From: Runella defluvii
GTDB lineage: Bacteria > Bacteroidota > Bacteroidia > Cytophagales > Spirosomataceae
NCBI RefSeq assembly: GCF_014195535.1
Contig: NZ_JACIBY010000011.1
Location: forward strand, 186,001-250,000
Length of the DNA: 64,000 nucleotides
Reading direction: 5' to 3'
A program made the translations under genes and the position numbers. Numbering within the stretch: position 1 is the stretch's first letter; each line of letters begins with the position of its first letter. Shown here in pieces: positions 53,531 to 62,338 of this stretch. The notes beneath the pieces were generated by a model, which saw nothing but the letters and a program-made list of their open reading frames with translations, ran no database searches and was not told the DNA's origin.

Positions 53531-54847
53531 ATGAAAACTTTTGTAAAAATATCCGTCGTAGGCGTGCTTATGCTCGTTTTGAGAAACGCCGCAGTGGCCC
53601 AAACTCCTACCCCACTTTCCAAGTTGGTCCAGCAATCTTTTGAACATTTCCCCAAACTCAAAGAAGCCGAACAACTCATCAAAGCAGGTGAGCTACGCGT
53701 AGATGTAGCCAAAACAGCGCTTTTGCCTTACGTCAATGCCAACGCTTCTTACAGCTACGTGGCTCCTACGATGAAGGCCACTTTGCCTCTGCCTGAGGGT
53801 TCACGCGAGATTCAGTTTATGCCCAACCACAACGTCAACGTAGGGATAAACGCAGGCTATGGTTTGTATGATTTTGGAAAAACAAACCTAAGTATTCGTC
53901 AAGCCCAAGAAAATGTCTTGAGCGCCCGCCATTCTTTAGAGTTAAATCGACACAATTTAGCCTATCAAATTGCCCAGTTGTATTACACCATCGCGTTTTT
54001 GGAGAAAAGTAAGCAAGTACAGCAAGACGTCATTCAAACCAGCGAAAATGTATTAAAACAAATCAGTAAACGGGTTCAAAATGGTGATGCGTTGGAGTTT
54101 GACGTTGTTTCTCAGCAAGTAAAATTGAAACTCGCCCAAAACCGTAAAGTGGATTTTGAGAACCAAATCGACAAACAAAAAATCACGTTGAGCTACCTTA
54201 CGGGAACTCCGAGCAGTGAAATTAGCGTCGCAGATTTGGCACTTGGGCTTAATGCCAATCTACCAACAAAAGAAGCGTTGACCCAGCTTTTCAACAACCA
54301 GAATAAAGAGGTGCAATTGGCCAAAGACCGCATTCAAAGTGCGGAAACCGAGGTGGCGGTTGCTGCCAAAGCCCACTTACCAACGTTGATGCTCACAGGA
54401 AGTGCTGGCGAAAAAAATGGGTACATGCCCAACGTCAATCAATTGCGTTTCAACGTTGCGGCGGGGCTCAGTGTCACCGTTCCGTTGTATTCGGGCAAGC
54501 GGTACGACATTCAGCGTAAGGCAGCTCTGGTGAATTTGGAAGCCACAAAATACAACCTCGAATCGGTGAACGCATCGCTTCAGAAAGACGTTGAGATGGT
54601 TCTTTCTGACCTCAAAAGCAACGAACAGCGCCTCGAAAACGTGAGAATTCAGGTAACCCAAGCCGAAAGAGCCTTGGCACTTGCCCAGAACCGTTTACAA
54701 AACGGAACCATTACGACCGTAGAGTTAGACAATGCTCAAACTTCCATTGAGGAAGCTCGTTTGGCGGAACTCACCTATCAGTTTCAATGGTTTATCAATC
54801 AACTGGAATTAAAACGTTTAACGGGAGACGAGTTTTGGAAAAATTGA
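53531..54847 (+). CDS. TolC family outer-membrane efflux channel
   Basis: 438 residues from the ATG at 53531, which begins the signal peptide ending AAVAQ. Two OEP repeats follow, rich in Ala, Gln, Asn and Leu, with NLAYQIAQLYYTIAFLEKSK and LNLEATKYNLESV-like helices (VNLEATKYNLESVNASLQKD) and RLQNGTITTVELDNAQTSIE near the end. It completes the tripartite pump with EmrA and EmrB. A terminator follows after 33 bases. Confidence 0.93.
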   Translation: MKTFVKISVVGVLMLVLRNAAVAQTPTPLSKLVQQSFEHFPKLKEAEQLIKAGELRVDVAKTALLPYVNANASYSYVAPTMKATLPLPEGSREIQFMPNHNVNVGINAGYGLYDFGKTNLSIRQAQENVLSARHSLELNRHNLAYQIAQLYYTIAFLEKSKQVQQDVIQTSENVLKQISKRVQNGDALEFDVVSQQVKLKLAQNRKVDFENQIDKQKITLSYLTGTPSSEISVADLALGLNANLPTKEALTQLFNNQNKEVQLAKDRIQSAETEVAVAAKAHLPTLMLTGSAGEKNGYMPNVNQLRFNVAAGLSVTVPLYSGKRYDIQRKAALVNLEATKYNLESVNASLQKDVEMVLSDLKSNEQRLENVRIQVTQAERALALAQNRLQNGTITTVELDNAQTSIEEARLAELTYQFQWFINQLELKRLTGDEFWKN

Positions 54848-54879
54848 GTGTAGGCAACTAACCATTAGCGCCTATTTTC

Positions 54880-54914
54880 GCCCTTTTAGGAAATTCACCT
54901 AGAAGGGCTTTTTT
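54880..54914 (+). terminator. Terminator of the efflux operon
   Basis: Arms GCCCTTTTAGG (54880-54890) and CCTAGAAGGGC (54898-54908) with one G-T pair, followed by TTTTTT. Confidence 0.93.
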
Positions 54915-54988
54915 GTGTCGTTCATTCCTAAAACGCTGAAAAGTATTTTTAGGGAGGTTTGTGCCTTTTTACTGAAAATGAAACCCTT

Positions 54989-55912
54989 ATGGCTACCTCT
55001 CGTCGTCGATTCATCAAAACGCTTGCTGCTACCAGCGCTATTGTAGCGTCCAAACCTTCTTGGGCCACAACTTCAGCTGCACCCTTCATTTCGTGTAATC
55101 AATATTCGTGGTTTACCTTTTATGAACGCGAAAAACGCAGTTGGGGCGCAAACCTCGACGCCTCGCTTGCTGAATACGTAAAATCAGGATTGAAAGCCTT
55201 TGAACCCAGTTTTTATTCCACCAACGACGTCAAAACGCTGGCACCTCTCTTAAAAAAATACCAATTGGCCCTTCCTTCGGCTTACATCGGAAGTATTTTG
55301 CACGAAGACGCCGAAAGTCAAAAAACCATCGAAACGGCCATTGCCATTGCCAAAGAAGCCAAGCCGCTGGGTTTATCGATTTTAGTTACGAGTCCCAATC
55401 CCATTCGTTGGGGAGGGGCCGAAATCAAAAGCGATGAACAGCTAATCAAACAAGCCAAAAATTTAGACCTGCTAGGTTCTGAGTTAAAAAAGCAAGGCAT
55501 TACCCTCGCCTATCATACCCACGACGCGGAGTTTAAGGCAGGCGCGCGGGAGTTTCACCACATGCTACAAAATACGCATCCGCAAAATGTCAGCCTGTGC
55601 TTGGACGCACATTGGATCTACCGAGGAGCTGGCAACTCCCAAGTTGCACTGTTCGATATTGTAAAAATGTACGGAAAACGAGTCGTAGAACTTCACATAC
55701 GACAGTCGGTGGGGCAAATTTGGGGAGAAACCTTCAGCGAAGGCGATATCGATTACCCACGACTTGTCCGCGAATTGAAAACCATGAACGTCAAACCCTT
55801 ACTCGTATTGGAACAATGCTTAGAGCCACAATCTCCCAACACGCTCAACGCCATTCAAGCCCATCAACAAGACCTTGCTTACGCTCAAAAAGTTTTTAAA
55901 GGCTGGGTGTAA
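54989..55912 (+). CDS. Tat-exported sugar phosphate isomerase/epimerase-like TIM barrel protein
   Basis: 307 residues from the ATG at 54989, which gives the Tat motif SRRRFIKTLA; a longer reading to 54959 lacks it. The barrel has FISCNQYSWFTFYEREKRSW, ITLAYHTHDAEFKAGAREF, LCLDAHWIYRGAGN (Asp/His metal ligands), VVELHIRQS and LLVLEQCLEPQ. Periplasmic role in sugar metabolism likely, substrate unknown. It is the third such exported barrel in the window. Confidence 0.87.
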   Translation: MATSRRRFIKTLAATSAIVASKPSWATTSAAPFISCNQYSWFTFYEREKRSWGANLDASLAEYVKSGLKAFEPSFYSTNDVKTLAPLLKKYQLALPSAYIGSILHEDAESQKTIETAIAIAKEAKPLGLSILVTSPNPIRWGGAEIKSDEQLIKQAKNLDLLGSELKKQGITLAYHTHDAEFKAGAREFHHMLQNTHPQNVSLCLDAHWIYRGAGNSQVALFDIVKMYGKRVVELHIRQSVGQIWGETFSEGDIDYPRLVRELKTMNVKPLLVLEQCLEPQSPNTLNAIQAHQQDLAYAQKVFKGWV

Positions 55913-55967
55913 ACAAAGTACAAATTGTATATTTGTTATAGTGACATACTATTTGAAGTTAGGTACA

Positions 55968-56423
55968 ATGACATTTGACCAAAACGGACACCTATTCCCC
56001 TACGAGGTGATTGAGACCACTCTAGAAATTTTTGAGGATGTATTTGTAAAAAGTTTTCCAACTTCCTCTACACGCTCAGTAATTTTTACAGAATATTTAA
56101 CCTATCTCAATAGGTTACAAGAAATTATAGGTAACGAGTTCTATCAATGGATTGACGGGAGTTTTACCACTCAAAAATTAAACCCTCGTGATATTGACAT
56201 AGTGACATTTATAGATGCTTCTTTATTTGATGCTAACGAACCGTTGTTAAGAGATTGGAACAAACAAAGTTTGATAGATGCTTACTTTGTTCGGGTCTTT
56301 CCCAAAGAACACAAGCAACGCGTATTTTACGAGTCTGATTATTTACGCTGGTTGCATTTATTTGGTCGAAGCCGTGAAAAGAAATCAAAAGGAATTATTC
56401 ATTTACAACTATTAGGACAATGA
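55968..56423 (+). CDS. DUF6932 family protein with nucleotidyltransferase-like motif
   Basis: 151 residues from the ATG at 55968; the longer reading covers the preceding gene's end. GHLFPYEVIETTLEIFEDVF opens the protein, and WIDGSFTTQKLNPRDIDIV is a GS-x-D-x-D-like nucleotidyltransferase core (GSF...DID). The sequence looks more AT-rich than its neighbours. Its stop overlaps the next gene's start by four bases. The pairing of a minimal nucleotidyltransferase-like protein with a small helical partner resembles toxin-antitoxin layouts, but no function is shown. Confidence 0.78.
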   Translation: MTFDQNGHLFPYEVIETTLEIFEDVFVKSFPTSSTRSVIFTEYLTYLNRLQEIIGNEFYQWIDGSFTTQKLNPRDIDIVTFIDASLFDANEPLLRDWNKQSLIDAYFVRVFPKEHKQRVFYESDYLRWLHLFGRSREKKSKGIIHLQLLGQ

Positions 56424-56647
56424 CTGCAATAGGTAATTATGAAGAATGGGCAATAAGGGTATCACGCCTATTAGAGCTGATTGCTATGGACAATGATGCC
56501 ATAAAAATGCACCAAGAAGGTAATAGCCCTGCATTAATCGTTGAGCAGTACCAACGTTTAAGAAACGACCATTTGGAAGAATTGCGAGAATTATTAAAAG
56601 ATTCAGGCATGACTATCCAACTATTAAATATAAGTAATGCTGCGTAA
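56420..56647 (+). CDS. Small helical partner of the DUF6932 protein
   Basis: 75 residues, predicted mostly alpha-helical (WAIRVSRLLELIAMDNDAIK, HQEGNSPALIVEQYQRLRND). It starts inside the stop of the DUF6932 gene (ATGA), which indicates translational coupling. No family recognised. An antitoxin or regulatory-subunit role is a guess from the arrangement. Confidence 0.7.
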   Translation: MTAIGNYEEWAIRVSRLLELIAMDNDAIKMHQEGNSPALIVEQYQRLRNDHLEELRELLKDSGMTIQLLNISNAA

Positions 56648-56669
56648 ACTCGTATGCACGGCACACAAA

Positions 56670-56699
56670 AGAGCCAGAGAAGATATCTTCTCTGGCTCT
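56670..56699 (-). terminator. Perfect 30-bp palindrome, terminator of the OmpA gene
   Basis: AGAGCCAGAGAAGAT and its exact complement follow each other without a loop. On the minus strand it is followed by TTTTGTG, so it should end the OmpA transcript; on the plus strand there is no T-run. Confidence 0.8.
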
Positions 56700-56814
56700 C
56701 CGTCTATTCCTAAACCCTTTACCTTATGAAAAAACAATTACTATTACTTTATTCTTGACGAAATTTCTGATTTTTGGCCATAGCCATAAAAAAACTTTGA
56801 GCGCTTTCAGCTAC

Positions 56815-57513
56815 TTAGTTCTGAACTACACTACCTGATTCTACGGCTTTCCGAACCTCCTCTTTCAAACGTTGGTTAGCCACAACAACGACTTCAACAC
56901 GCTGATTTTGACGACGGCCATCCAGCGTTTTATTTGAGGCTTTAGGCGTCGTTTCGCCAAAGCCCTCGGTTACAATTCGCAATTGGGGAACCCCATGTGC
57001 TTGCAAAAAATCCGCCAAAGCTTCCGCGCGTTTCTCAGAAAGCGCTTGGTTTACTTTCAAACTTCCTTGAGAATCGGTATGTCCCGCTACCAATATTTCA
57101 GTGTCTTTAAAATCTTGCAATACCTGCGCAAGTTTCTTTACGAACGGTTGTGGGTCGTTCGATAACACATACGAGCCTTCAGGATATAAAATAGCGGATT
57201 GAAACGTCATTTTAATGCCTTCTCCCAAGCGTTCAATTTGGGCGATGCCTCCTAGCTGTTGGCGTAGCTGGATGGTTTGCTGTTCCATGTATTGTTCAAT
57301 ACGAGTACCCGGCAAACCACCCACTACTGAAGCGCTTATCGCGTAATTGGCAGGATCTTTCGATTTACTTTGCCCATGTTTGGCAGGTGAAACCGTTTTC
57401 CCCTTAGTTCTTGATAGAAAGGATGTGGATGTGCAGTCGGAAAGCCCTAGAATCAATGAACAACTCATCGATACGAGCAAGAGACTTTTAACTGATTTTT
57501 TTATTGTGTTCAT
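56815..57513 (-). CDS. OmpA family lipoprotein
   Basis: 232 residues from the ATG at 57513, which starts the lipoprotein signal (LILGLSDC, Cys near residue 27). The OmpA domain at the C-terminus has ILVAGHTDSQGSLKVNQALS, EKRAEALADFLQAHGV and FGETTPKASNKTLDGRRQNQ, the peptidoglycan-binding Asp and Arg positions. The N-terminal half is similar to a glycine-zipper-free YiaD-like spacer. It likely tethers the outer membrane to peptidoglycan. Confidence 0.92.
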   Translation of the reverse strand: MNTIKKSVKSLLLVSMSCSLILGLSDCTSTSFLSRTKGKTVSPAKHGQSKSKDPANYAISASVVGGLPGTRIEQYMEQQTIQLRQQLGGIAQIERLGEGIKMTFQSAILYPEGSYVLSNDPQPFVKKLAQVLQDFKDTEILVAGHTDSQGSLKVNQALSEKRAEALADFLQAHGVPQLRIVTEGFGETTPKASNKTLDGRRQNQRVEVVVVANQRLKEEVRKAVESGSVVQN

Positions 57514-57697
57514 GGCTGACAAAAAACTTTGTTAGTAAAAAAGGAGCTTTTGAATTTTCAATGCTCAAAAGAGCCTTATTGATAAACTCCGTGTTATTGT
57601 CATTGCTGTTAATCTGACATTAGTTGTAAAATACTTATGCCACGGTAGTTTTAGGATTTCAGTAGGGAGATATGGGGAATTTGGGGAATTTTTGGGC

Positions 57698-57729
57698 AAA
57701 AAAATCCCCACTTAATTGGTAAGTGGGGA
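57698..57729 (-). terminator. Terminator of the aldo/keto reductase gene
   Basis: Arms TCCCCACTTA (57705-57714) and TAAGTGGGGA (57720-57729) around ATTGG; on the minus strand a run of seven T follows. Confidence 0.93.
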
Positions 57730-57752
57730 GGTTATCAAACGAAATTTGGCTT

Positions 57753-58739
57753 TTACCACAAATGATGCACCTGTGGTTTTATGTATTTAGCGTAGATTTC
57801 ATTCACAGATTGTAATTGTTGTTGGGTCAAATCAGGAATCGTGAGCGCTTCCAAATTGGCGGTTGCTTGCGTAGGATTAGAAGCTCCTGGGATAATGGTG
57901 CTCACTGCCGAAAAGCCCAAAATCCAGCGTAAAGCCACTGGAGCAAGGTTTTCGTACGAAGGGAATACCGCTTTAAGTTCTTCTACTGCGGCCAATCCTG
58001 TTTCATAATCAATGCCCGAAAACGTTTCTCCTTTGTCAAAGTGTTCTCCGTTACGATTAAAAAAGCGGTGGTCGCCTGCCGTGAAACTCGACGACTTCGA
58101 AAATTTACCCGTCAATAACCCACTGGCCAACGGCACACGCACAATGACTCCGATGTTTTTCTTTTGGGCTTGCTCAAAAAACAATTCCGACGGACGCTGA
58201 CGGAACATATTGAAGATGATTTGAACCGTGGTAACGTTTTCGTATTCAATGCCTTTCAATGCCTCTTCTACTTTCTCAACGCTAATACCCAAATTCAAGA
58301 TTTTACCTTCTTGTTTTAAGCGGTCAAACAACTCAAAAATTTCGGGGCGATAATACACCTCCGTGGGTGGACAATGGAGTTGAATCAAATCCAGGGTCTC
58401 TAACCCCATATTTGTGAGGCTATCTTCTACAAACTTACGCAATACCGCAGGCTGGTAGGCTTCACTAACATGCGGGCTCAGTTGACGTCCGCATTTGGTG
58501 GCAACATAAATACGTTCTGAGCGGCTTTTCACAAATTTACCCACGGCTTTTTCACTTTCGCCCGCACCATAGACATCGGCCGTATCAATAAAATTGATGC
58601 CCGAATCAACGGCCGCGTGAAGAATTTTCTCCGCATTTTCGTGGCTAAAATCGTCCCCCCATTTTCCGCCTACCTGCCACGTTCCTAGGCTGATTTCCGA
58701 AATCTCAAATCCAGTTTTTCCTAATTTTCTGTAATTCAT
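57753..58739 (-). CDS. Aldo/keto reductase
   Basis: 328 residues from the ATG at 58739 (a TTG two codons upstream also in frame). The catalytic tetrad is visible: Asp and Tyr in DTADVYGAGESEKAVG, Lys in YVATKCGR and His in LIQLHCPPTEV. NADPH-binding end: SVSTIIPGASNPTQATANL. Substrate unknown. The upstream gap is a long hairpin array. Confidence 0.93.
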   Translation of the reverse strand: MNYRKLGKTGFEISEISLGTWQVGGKWGDDFSHENAEKILHAAVDSGINFIDTADVYGAGESEKAVGKFVKSRSERIYVATKCGRQLSPHVSEAYQPAVLRKFVEDSLTNMGLETLDLIQLHCPPTEVYYRPEIFELFDRLKQEGKILNLGISVEKVEEALKGIEYENVTTVQIIFNMFRQRPSELFFEQAQKKNIGVIVRVPLASGLLTGKFSKSSSFTAGDHRFFNRNGEHFDKGETFSGIDYETGLAAVEELKAVFPSYENLAPVALRWILGFSAVSTIIPGASNPTQATANLEALTIPDLTQQQLQSVNEIYAKYIKPQVHHLW

Positions 58740-58748
58740 TATCAATGT

Positions 58749-58964
58749 TGTTTTTGGGTTACAGTCAGACGGTTGTACTCAGTCAGACGGTGGTCTAGTA
58801 CGCAGTCAGACGATAGTCAGACTGCACCACCAAATAGCTACGGTCTGACTGTCGTCTGACCTTTTTGTTTTTGGGTCACAGTCAGGCGATAATCAGGCGG
58901 CGGTGACAGTCAGACGGTAGTCAGACTGCACTATCAAATGGTTACGGTCTGACTACCGTCTGAC
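58749..58964. repeat. Array of 18-bp stem-loops with a conserved 20-base loop
   Basis: Two hairpins: arms GTCAGACGATAGTCAGAC / GTCTGACTGTCGTCTGAC (58805-58822, 58843-58860, one G-T pair) and GTCAGACGGTAGTCAGAC with its exact complement (58909-58926, 58947-58964). Both loops follow TGCACYAYCAAATRGYTACG. Solitary left arms (GTCAGACGG at 58764 and 58781; GTCAGGCG variants near 58880) precede them. Stem differences between copies keep pairing. The array lies between two minus-strand genes. Confidence 0.93.
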
Positions 58965-58965
58965 C

Positions 58966-59559
58966 TTATTCATTCCACGCATTCATGCCTGGAGTTAGCG
59001 GCATACATGCGATGTATTTTCCTGGAATTGGGTCATAGCCCAGCACTTCTTTCCCGATTTTTTGAGAGGTAAAATACCCAAGAAGGGTTAATTCTTTCAC
59101 TCTTCTAAAAAACGGCGTGGGCGAAGGGGGAGCCAAACGAATGCCCCATACTGATGGCGGTAGCTTCTCCGCTTCCACATCCAGTTTGGTCAAAAACTCC
59201 TTTCGTTGTTCAGGCGTACATTCCACAAACGACTTCCCGTAGGCTTTTTCACAATCTTCTTCCAATTTTTCTAAACCACCCACAAAATCCTTTTGTTCTT
59301 CTTCCGAAAGCAAATCTTTCAACATTTTATCAATAAACTGCGGCACACCTAGCTCTTTTGCTCCTGGAGTTTTGGTTTTGGGCAGAATTGTTTCTGCAAT
59401 TTCAGCAATGCTTGCCGCTTGGTTATTGGTCAAAAAAGTAGGTTTCCAGTCTAATTTTGCTTCTTGCGAGCAGGCCATAAACGCCTCGCTCAACGTAGCC
59501 GTGGAAACAGCATAGCCCAAAAACAGGGCCGACGATTTTATAATGTCTCTGCGGTTCAT
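58966..59559 (-). CDS. Gluconate 2-dehydrogenase subunit 3 family protein
   Basis: 197 residues. A Tat-like start (NRRDIIKSSALFLGYAVS) precedes the Gluconate_2-dh3 domain: IAEIAETILPKTKTPGAKEL, GVPQFIDKMLKDLLSEEEQK, FFRRVKELTLLGYFTSQKIG. It is the small partner of the GMC oxidoreductase encoded just upstream (11-base gap) and should carry it through the Tat system. Confidence 0.92.
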   Translation of the reverse strand: MNRRDIIKSSALFLGYAVSTATLSEAFMACSQEAKLDWKPTFLTNNQAASIAEIAETILPKTKTPGAKELGVPQFIDKMLKDLLSEEEQKDFVGGLEKLEEDCEKAYGKSFVECTPEQRKEFLTKLDVEAEKLPPSVWGIRLAPPSPTPFFRRVKELTLLGYFTSQKIGKEVLGYDPIPGKYIACMPLTPGMNAWNE

Positions 59560-59570
59560 CTGATTGGGGA

Positions 59571-61277
59571 TTAGAGATTTTTACGATTGAGTTCATTGAC
59601 GGCAAAATCGGCCGCACGCGCCGTGAGCGCCATGTAGGTGATGGACGGATTGACACAACTCGATGAAGTCATGCAGGCTCCATCGGTTACAAACACATTT
59701 GGAACAGCATGAAGTTGGCTATTGGCATTGACCACCGACGTTTTCGGGTCGCGGCCCATACGCGCCGTTCCCATTTCGTGAACGCCTACGCCAATTCCCC
59801 CTGAATAATCAAACGGCGTCACATTTTTCAACCCCGCATTTTCGAGCATTTCTACGGCATCTTCTTTCATTTGCTTACGCATGGCCATTTCGTTGGTCTT
59901 AAACTCGGCATCTATGCTCAACGTTGGCAAGCCCCATTTGTCTTTTGCGTCTTGGTTGAGGGTTACTTTGTTTTCGTGGTAAGGTAAACATTCTCCAAAA
60001 CCTACCAACGACATCCCCCAGCTACTTGGGGCAAACAAGCTATCTTTAAACTCAGCGCCTACCCCACCTCCACTAATGCCTCCGCCCCAGTTGCCTCGTC
60101 CACCAGCACCTTGATAGTCATACCCCCGAATAAAATCTTTCATTTTGGAAGCTTCATCGAGATTGCGGTAACGTGGAATAAAAATCCCGTTGGGGCGACG
60201 GCCTTTGTAATATTGGTCTTCAAAACCATCGTAACTGCCCATTGCTCCTACTCGATAGTGGTGATCCATCAAGTTATGTCCCAATTCGCCACTATCATTT
60301 CCTAGGCCGTTGGGGAAACGACTTGACGTAGAATTCAACAAAATTTGGGTGGTTCCGAGCGTCGAAGCGTTCAAGAAGATGATTCGCGCGTAAAACTCAA
60401 TTTCCTCTTTGGTTTCTGAATCAATCACTTTTACACCTTTTGCTTTGCCCAATTTCTCATCATAAATAATCGACGCTACTTGCGAATTTGGGCGAAGCGT
60501 TAATTTACCTGTGGCATCGGCCGCAGGCAGCGTTACGGCATTGCTGCTAAAATACGCCCCAAAAGGGCAGCCTCTCGAACAACGGTTACGATTTTGGCAT
60601 TGCCCCCGACCGTTGATAGGTTCGGTCAAGTGCGCTACGCGTCCAATGGTCAGGTGGCGACCTTTGTACGTTTTTTCAATGCTTCCTTTGACGTGTTTTT
60701 CGAGGCAATTTAGCTCCATCGGAGGCAAAAAATGCCCGTCGGGCAAGTGCGACAATCCTAGCTTTTCACCACTAATCCCGACATATTTCTCCACGTAGGT
60801 GTACCAGCTTTCAAGATCTTTGTATCGAATCGGCCAATCTACCCCGATGCTTTGTTTTGCATTAGCTTCAAAATCAAGGTCGCTCCAGCGGTAGCATTGT
60901 TTGCCCCAAAGCAACGAACGCCCTCCTACCTGATTTCCCCGAATCCAGTCAAAACGCTTTACTTCGGTGTAAGGGCTATCGAGGTCGTTGTTATAAAAAT
61001 GTTTGTTGGATTCATCAATAAAGCCACTCCGAACCTGAATATGGTATTTCTTTTTGTCTTCATCGGTCAGCTTACCACGGTGTTCAAAATCCCAGTGGTC
61101 GTTATTCATCGTAGGGTAGTCTTCAACGTGACGTACCATCCGTCCTCTTTCCAAGACAAGCGTCTGCAACCCTTTCTCACACAACTCTTTAGCAGCCCAT
61201 CCGCCACTAATTCCTGACCCAATCACGATGGCATCGTAGGTATGGGTTTTGTTCACTTTCAAATTAAAACTTGGCAT
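59571..61277 (-). CDS. GMC family oxidoreductase, large subunit of a periplasmic dehydrogenase
   Basis: 568 residues. FAD site VIGSGISGGWAAKELCEKG then VLERG; Cys-rich CQNRNRCSRGCPFGAYFSS as in gluconate 2-dehydrogenase and glucoside 3-dehydrogenase; C-terminal VGVHEMGTARMGRDPKTSVV with the active-site His, and NVFVTDGACMTSSSCVNPSI. It oxidises a sugar or sugar acid hydroxyl. No signal peptide of its own; export by hitch-hiking on the subunit 3 protein is expected. Confidence 0.93.
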   Translation of the reverse strand: MPSFNLKVNKTHTYDAIVIGSGISGGWAAKELCEKGLQTLVLERGRMVRHVEDYPTMNNDHWDFEHRGKLTDEDKKKYHIQVRSGFIDESNKHFYNNDLDSPYTEVKRFDWIRGNQVGGRSLLWGKQCYRWSDLDFEANAKQSIGVDWPIRYKDLESWYTYVEKYVGISGEKLGLSHLPDGHFLPPMELNCLEKHVKGSIEKTYKGRHLTIGRVAHLTEPINGRGQCQNRNRCSRGCPFGAYFSSNAVTLPAADATGKLTLRPNSQVASIIYDEKLGKAKGVKVIDSETKEEIEFYARIIFLNASTLGTTQILLNSTSSRFPNGLGNDSGELGHNLMDHHYRVGAMGSYDGFEDQYYKGRRPNGIFIPRYRNLDEASKMKDFIRGYDYQGAGGRGNWGGGISGGGVGAEFKDSLFAPSSWGMSLVGFGECLPYHENKVTLNQDAKDKWGLPTLSIDAEFKTNEMAMRKQMKEDAVEMLENAGLKNVTPFDYSGGIGVGVHEMGTARMGRDPKTSVVNANSQLHAVPNVFVTDGACMTSSSCVNPSITYMALTARAADFAVNELNRKNL

Positions 61278-61465
61278 AGGTTAATTAGATATTAGAATAG
61301 TGAAATATGTTTGCGAAGATAGGTATTTAACTGTCTATACGACAATTAAAATGATTTAATAGCAAGCAAAAATGAAGGGAGAACTATTTTGGAAAATTAT
61401 ATGTATCTACATATATTTATAACATCCTAAGCTACTAGGCTCAAGGTGGTGTAAAATAGCGTGAT

Positions 61466-62338
61466 ATGAAAAGAAATGAATTTCTAAAAAGTGTTCTGGG
61501 AGGAACTATTGCAATGGACTCATTAAAAGACCTTTATAAATGGAACGAACAATTGGCAACCAAAGACTCGCTCATGCCCCTGCTTTTTGTGGGTCATGGC
61601 TCGCCCATGAATGGAATCGAAGAAAATGAGTTTAGCGGCGGCTGGAAACGGCTTGGCAAAGACATACCCGTCCCAACGGCCGTCTTGGTAGTGTCGGCGC
61701 ACTGGTACACCCGTGGCACCAAAATAACGGCCATGAATGCCCCGCGTACCATTCACGATTTTGGTGGGTTTCCGAGGGCTTTGTTTGAAGTTCAGTACCC
61801 TGCGCCAGGTAGCCCTGCGTTGGCCAACGAAACAGCATCGCTCGTTAAAAAAGCGCAAGTCGGCCTTGACCATGAATGGGGCTTAGACCACGGAACGTGG
61901 ACGGTCGTACGTCACATGTATCCTAAAGCCAACATTCCAGTATTACAATTGAGCATTGATTACACCCAACCACCTCGTTATCATTATGAGCTGGCGAAAG
62001 AATTAGCAGCTTTACGCAAAAAAGGGGTGCTAATTATTGGAAGCGGAAACATGGTTCATAACCTTGGTATCCTCAATTGGCAATACACCGAACGAGGTTA
62101 CGATTGGGCCATTGAAATGAATACCAAATTCAAAAAACTAATTGTCGAGAATGACCACGCTCCGCTGATTAATTACGAAAAATTGGGCCAAGCAACGTTG
62201 TTGTCGATTCCATCCCCCGACCACTACTTACCATTGTTATATATTTTGGGCTTAAAAGAAGAAAAAGAGCCTGTCAGTTTCTTTAATGATAAAACTGTTT
62301 TGGGCTCTATTTCAATGACTTCTGTGAAGGTTGGATAA
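61466..62338 (+). CDS. ygiD: 4,5-DOPA extradiol dioxygenase-like (YgiD/LigB family)
   Basis: 290 residues. Metal ligands: LFVGHGSPMN, VVSAHWYTRG and LDHGTWTVVRHMYP; the catalytic-His region IIGSGNMVHNLGILNW and IPSPDHYLPLLYILG are also intact. Opens catechol-type rings. The N-terminal 30 residues, before the core, are a Bacteroidota-type extension with a weak hydrophobic stretch. Its stop abuts a pair of hairpins. Confidence 0.92.
   Translation: MKRNEFLKSVLGGTIAMDSLKDLYKWNEQLATKDSLMPLLFVGHGSPMNGIEENEFSGGWKRLGKDIPVPTAVLVVSAHWYTRGTKITAMNAPRTIHDFGGFPRALFEVQYPAPGSPALANETASLVKKAQVGLDHEWGLDHGTWTVVRHMYPKANIPVLQLSIDYTQPPRYHYELAKELAALRKKGVLIIGSGNMVHNLGILNWQYTERGYDWAIEMNTKFKKLIVENDHAPLINYEKLGQATLLSIPSPDHYLPLLYILGLKEEKEPVSFFNDKTVLGSISMTSVKVG

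Noticed and set aside
56726-56758. Very short open frame MKKQLLLLYS with a good-looking start context
   Set aside because: Only ten codons. It resembles the start of an exported protein, so a gene remnant is possible, but nothing downstream continues it.
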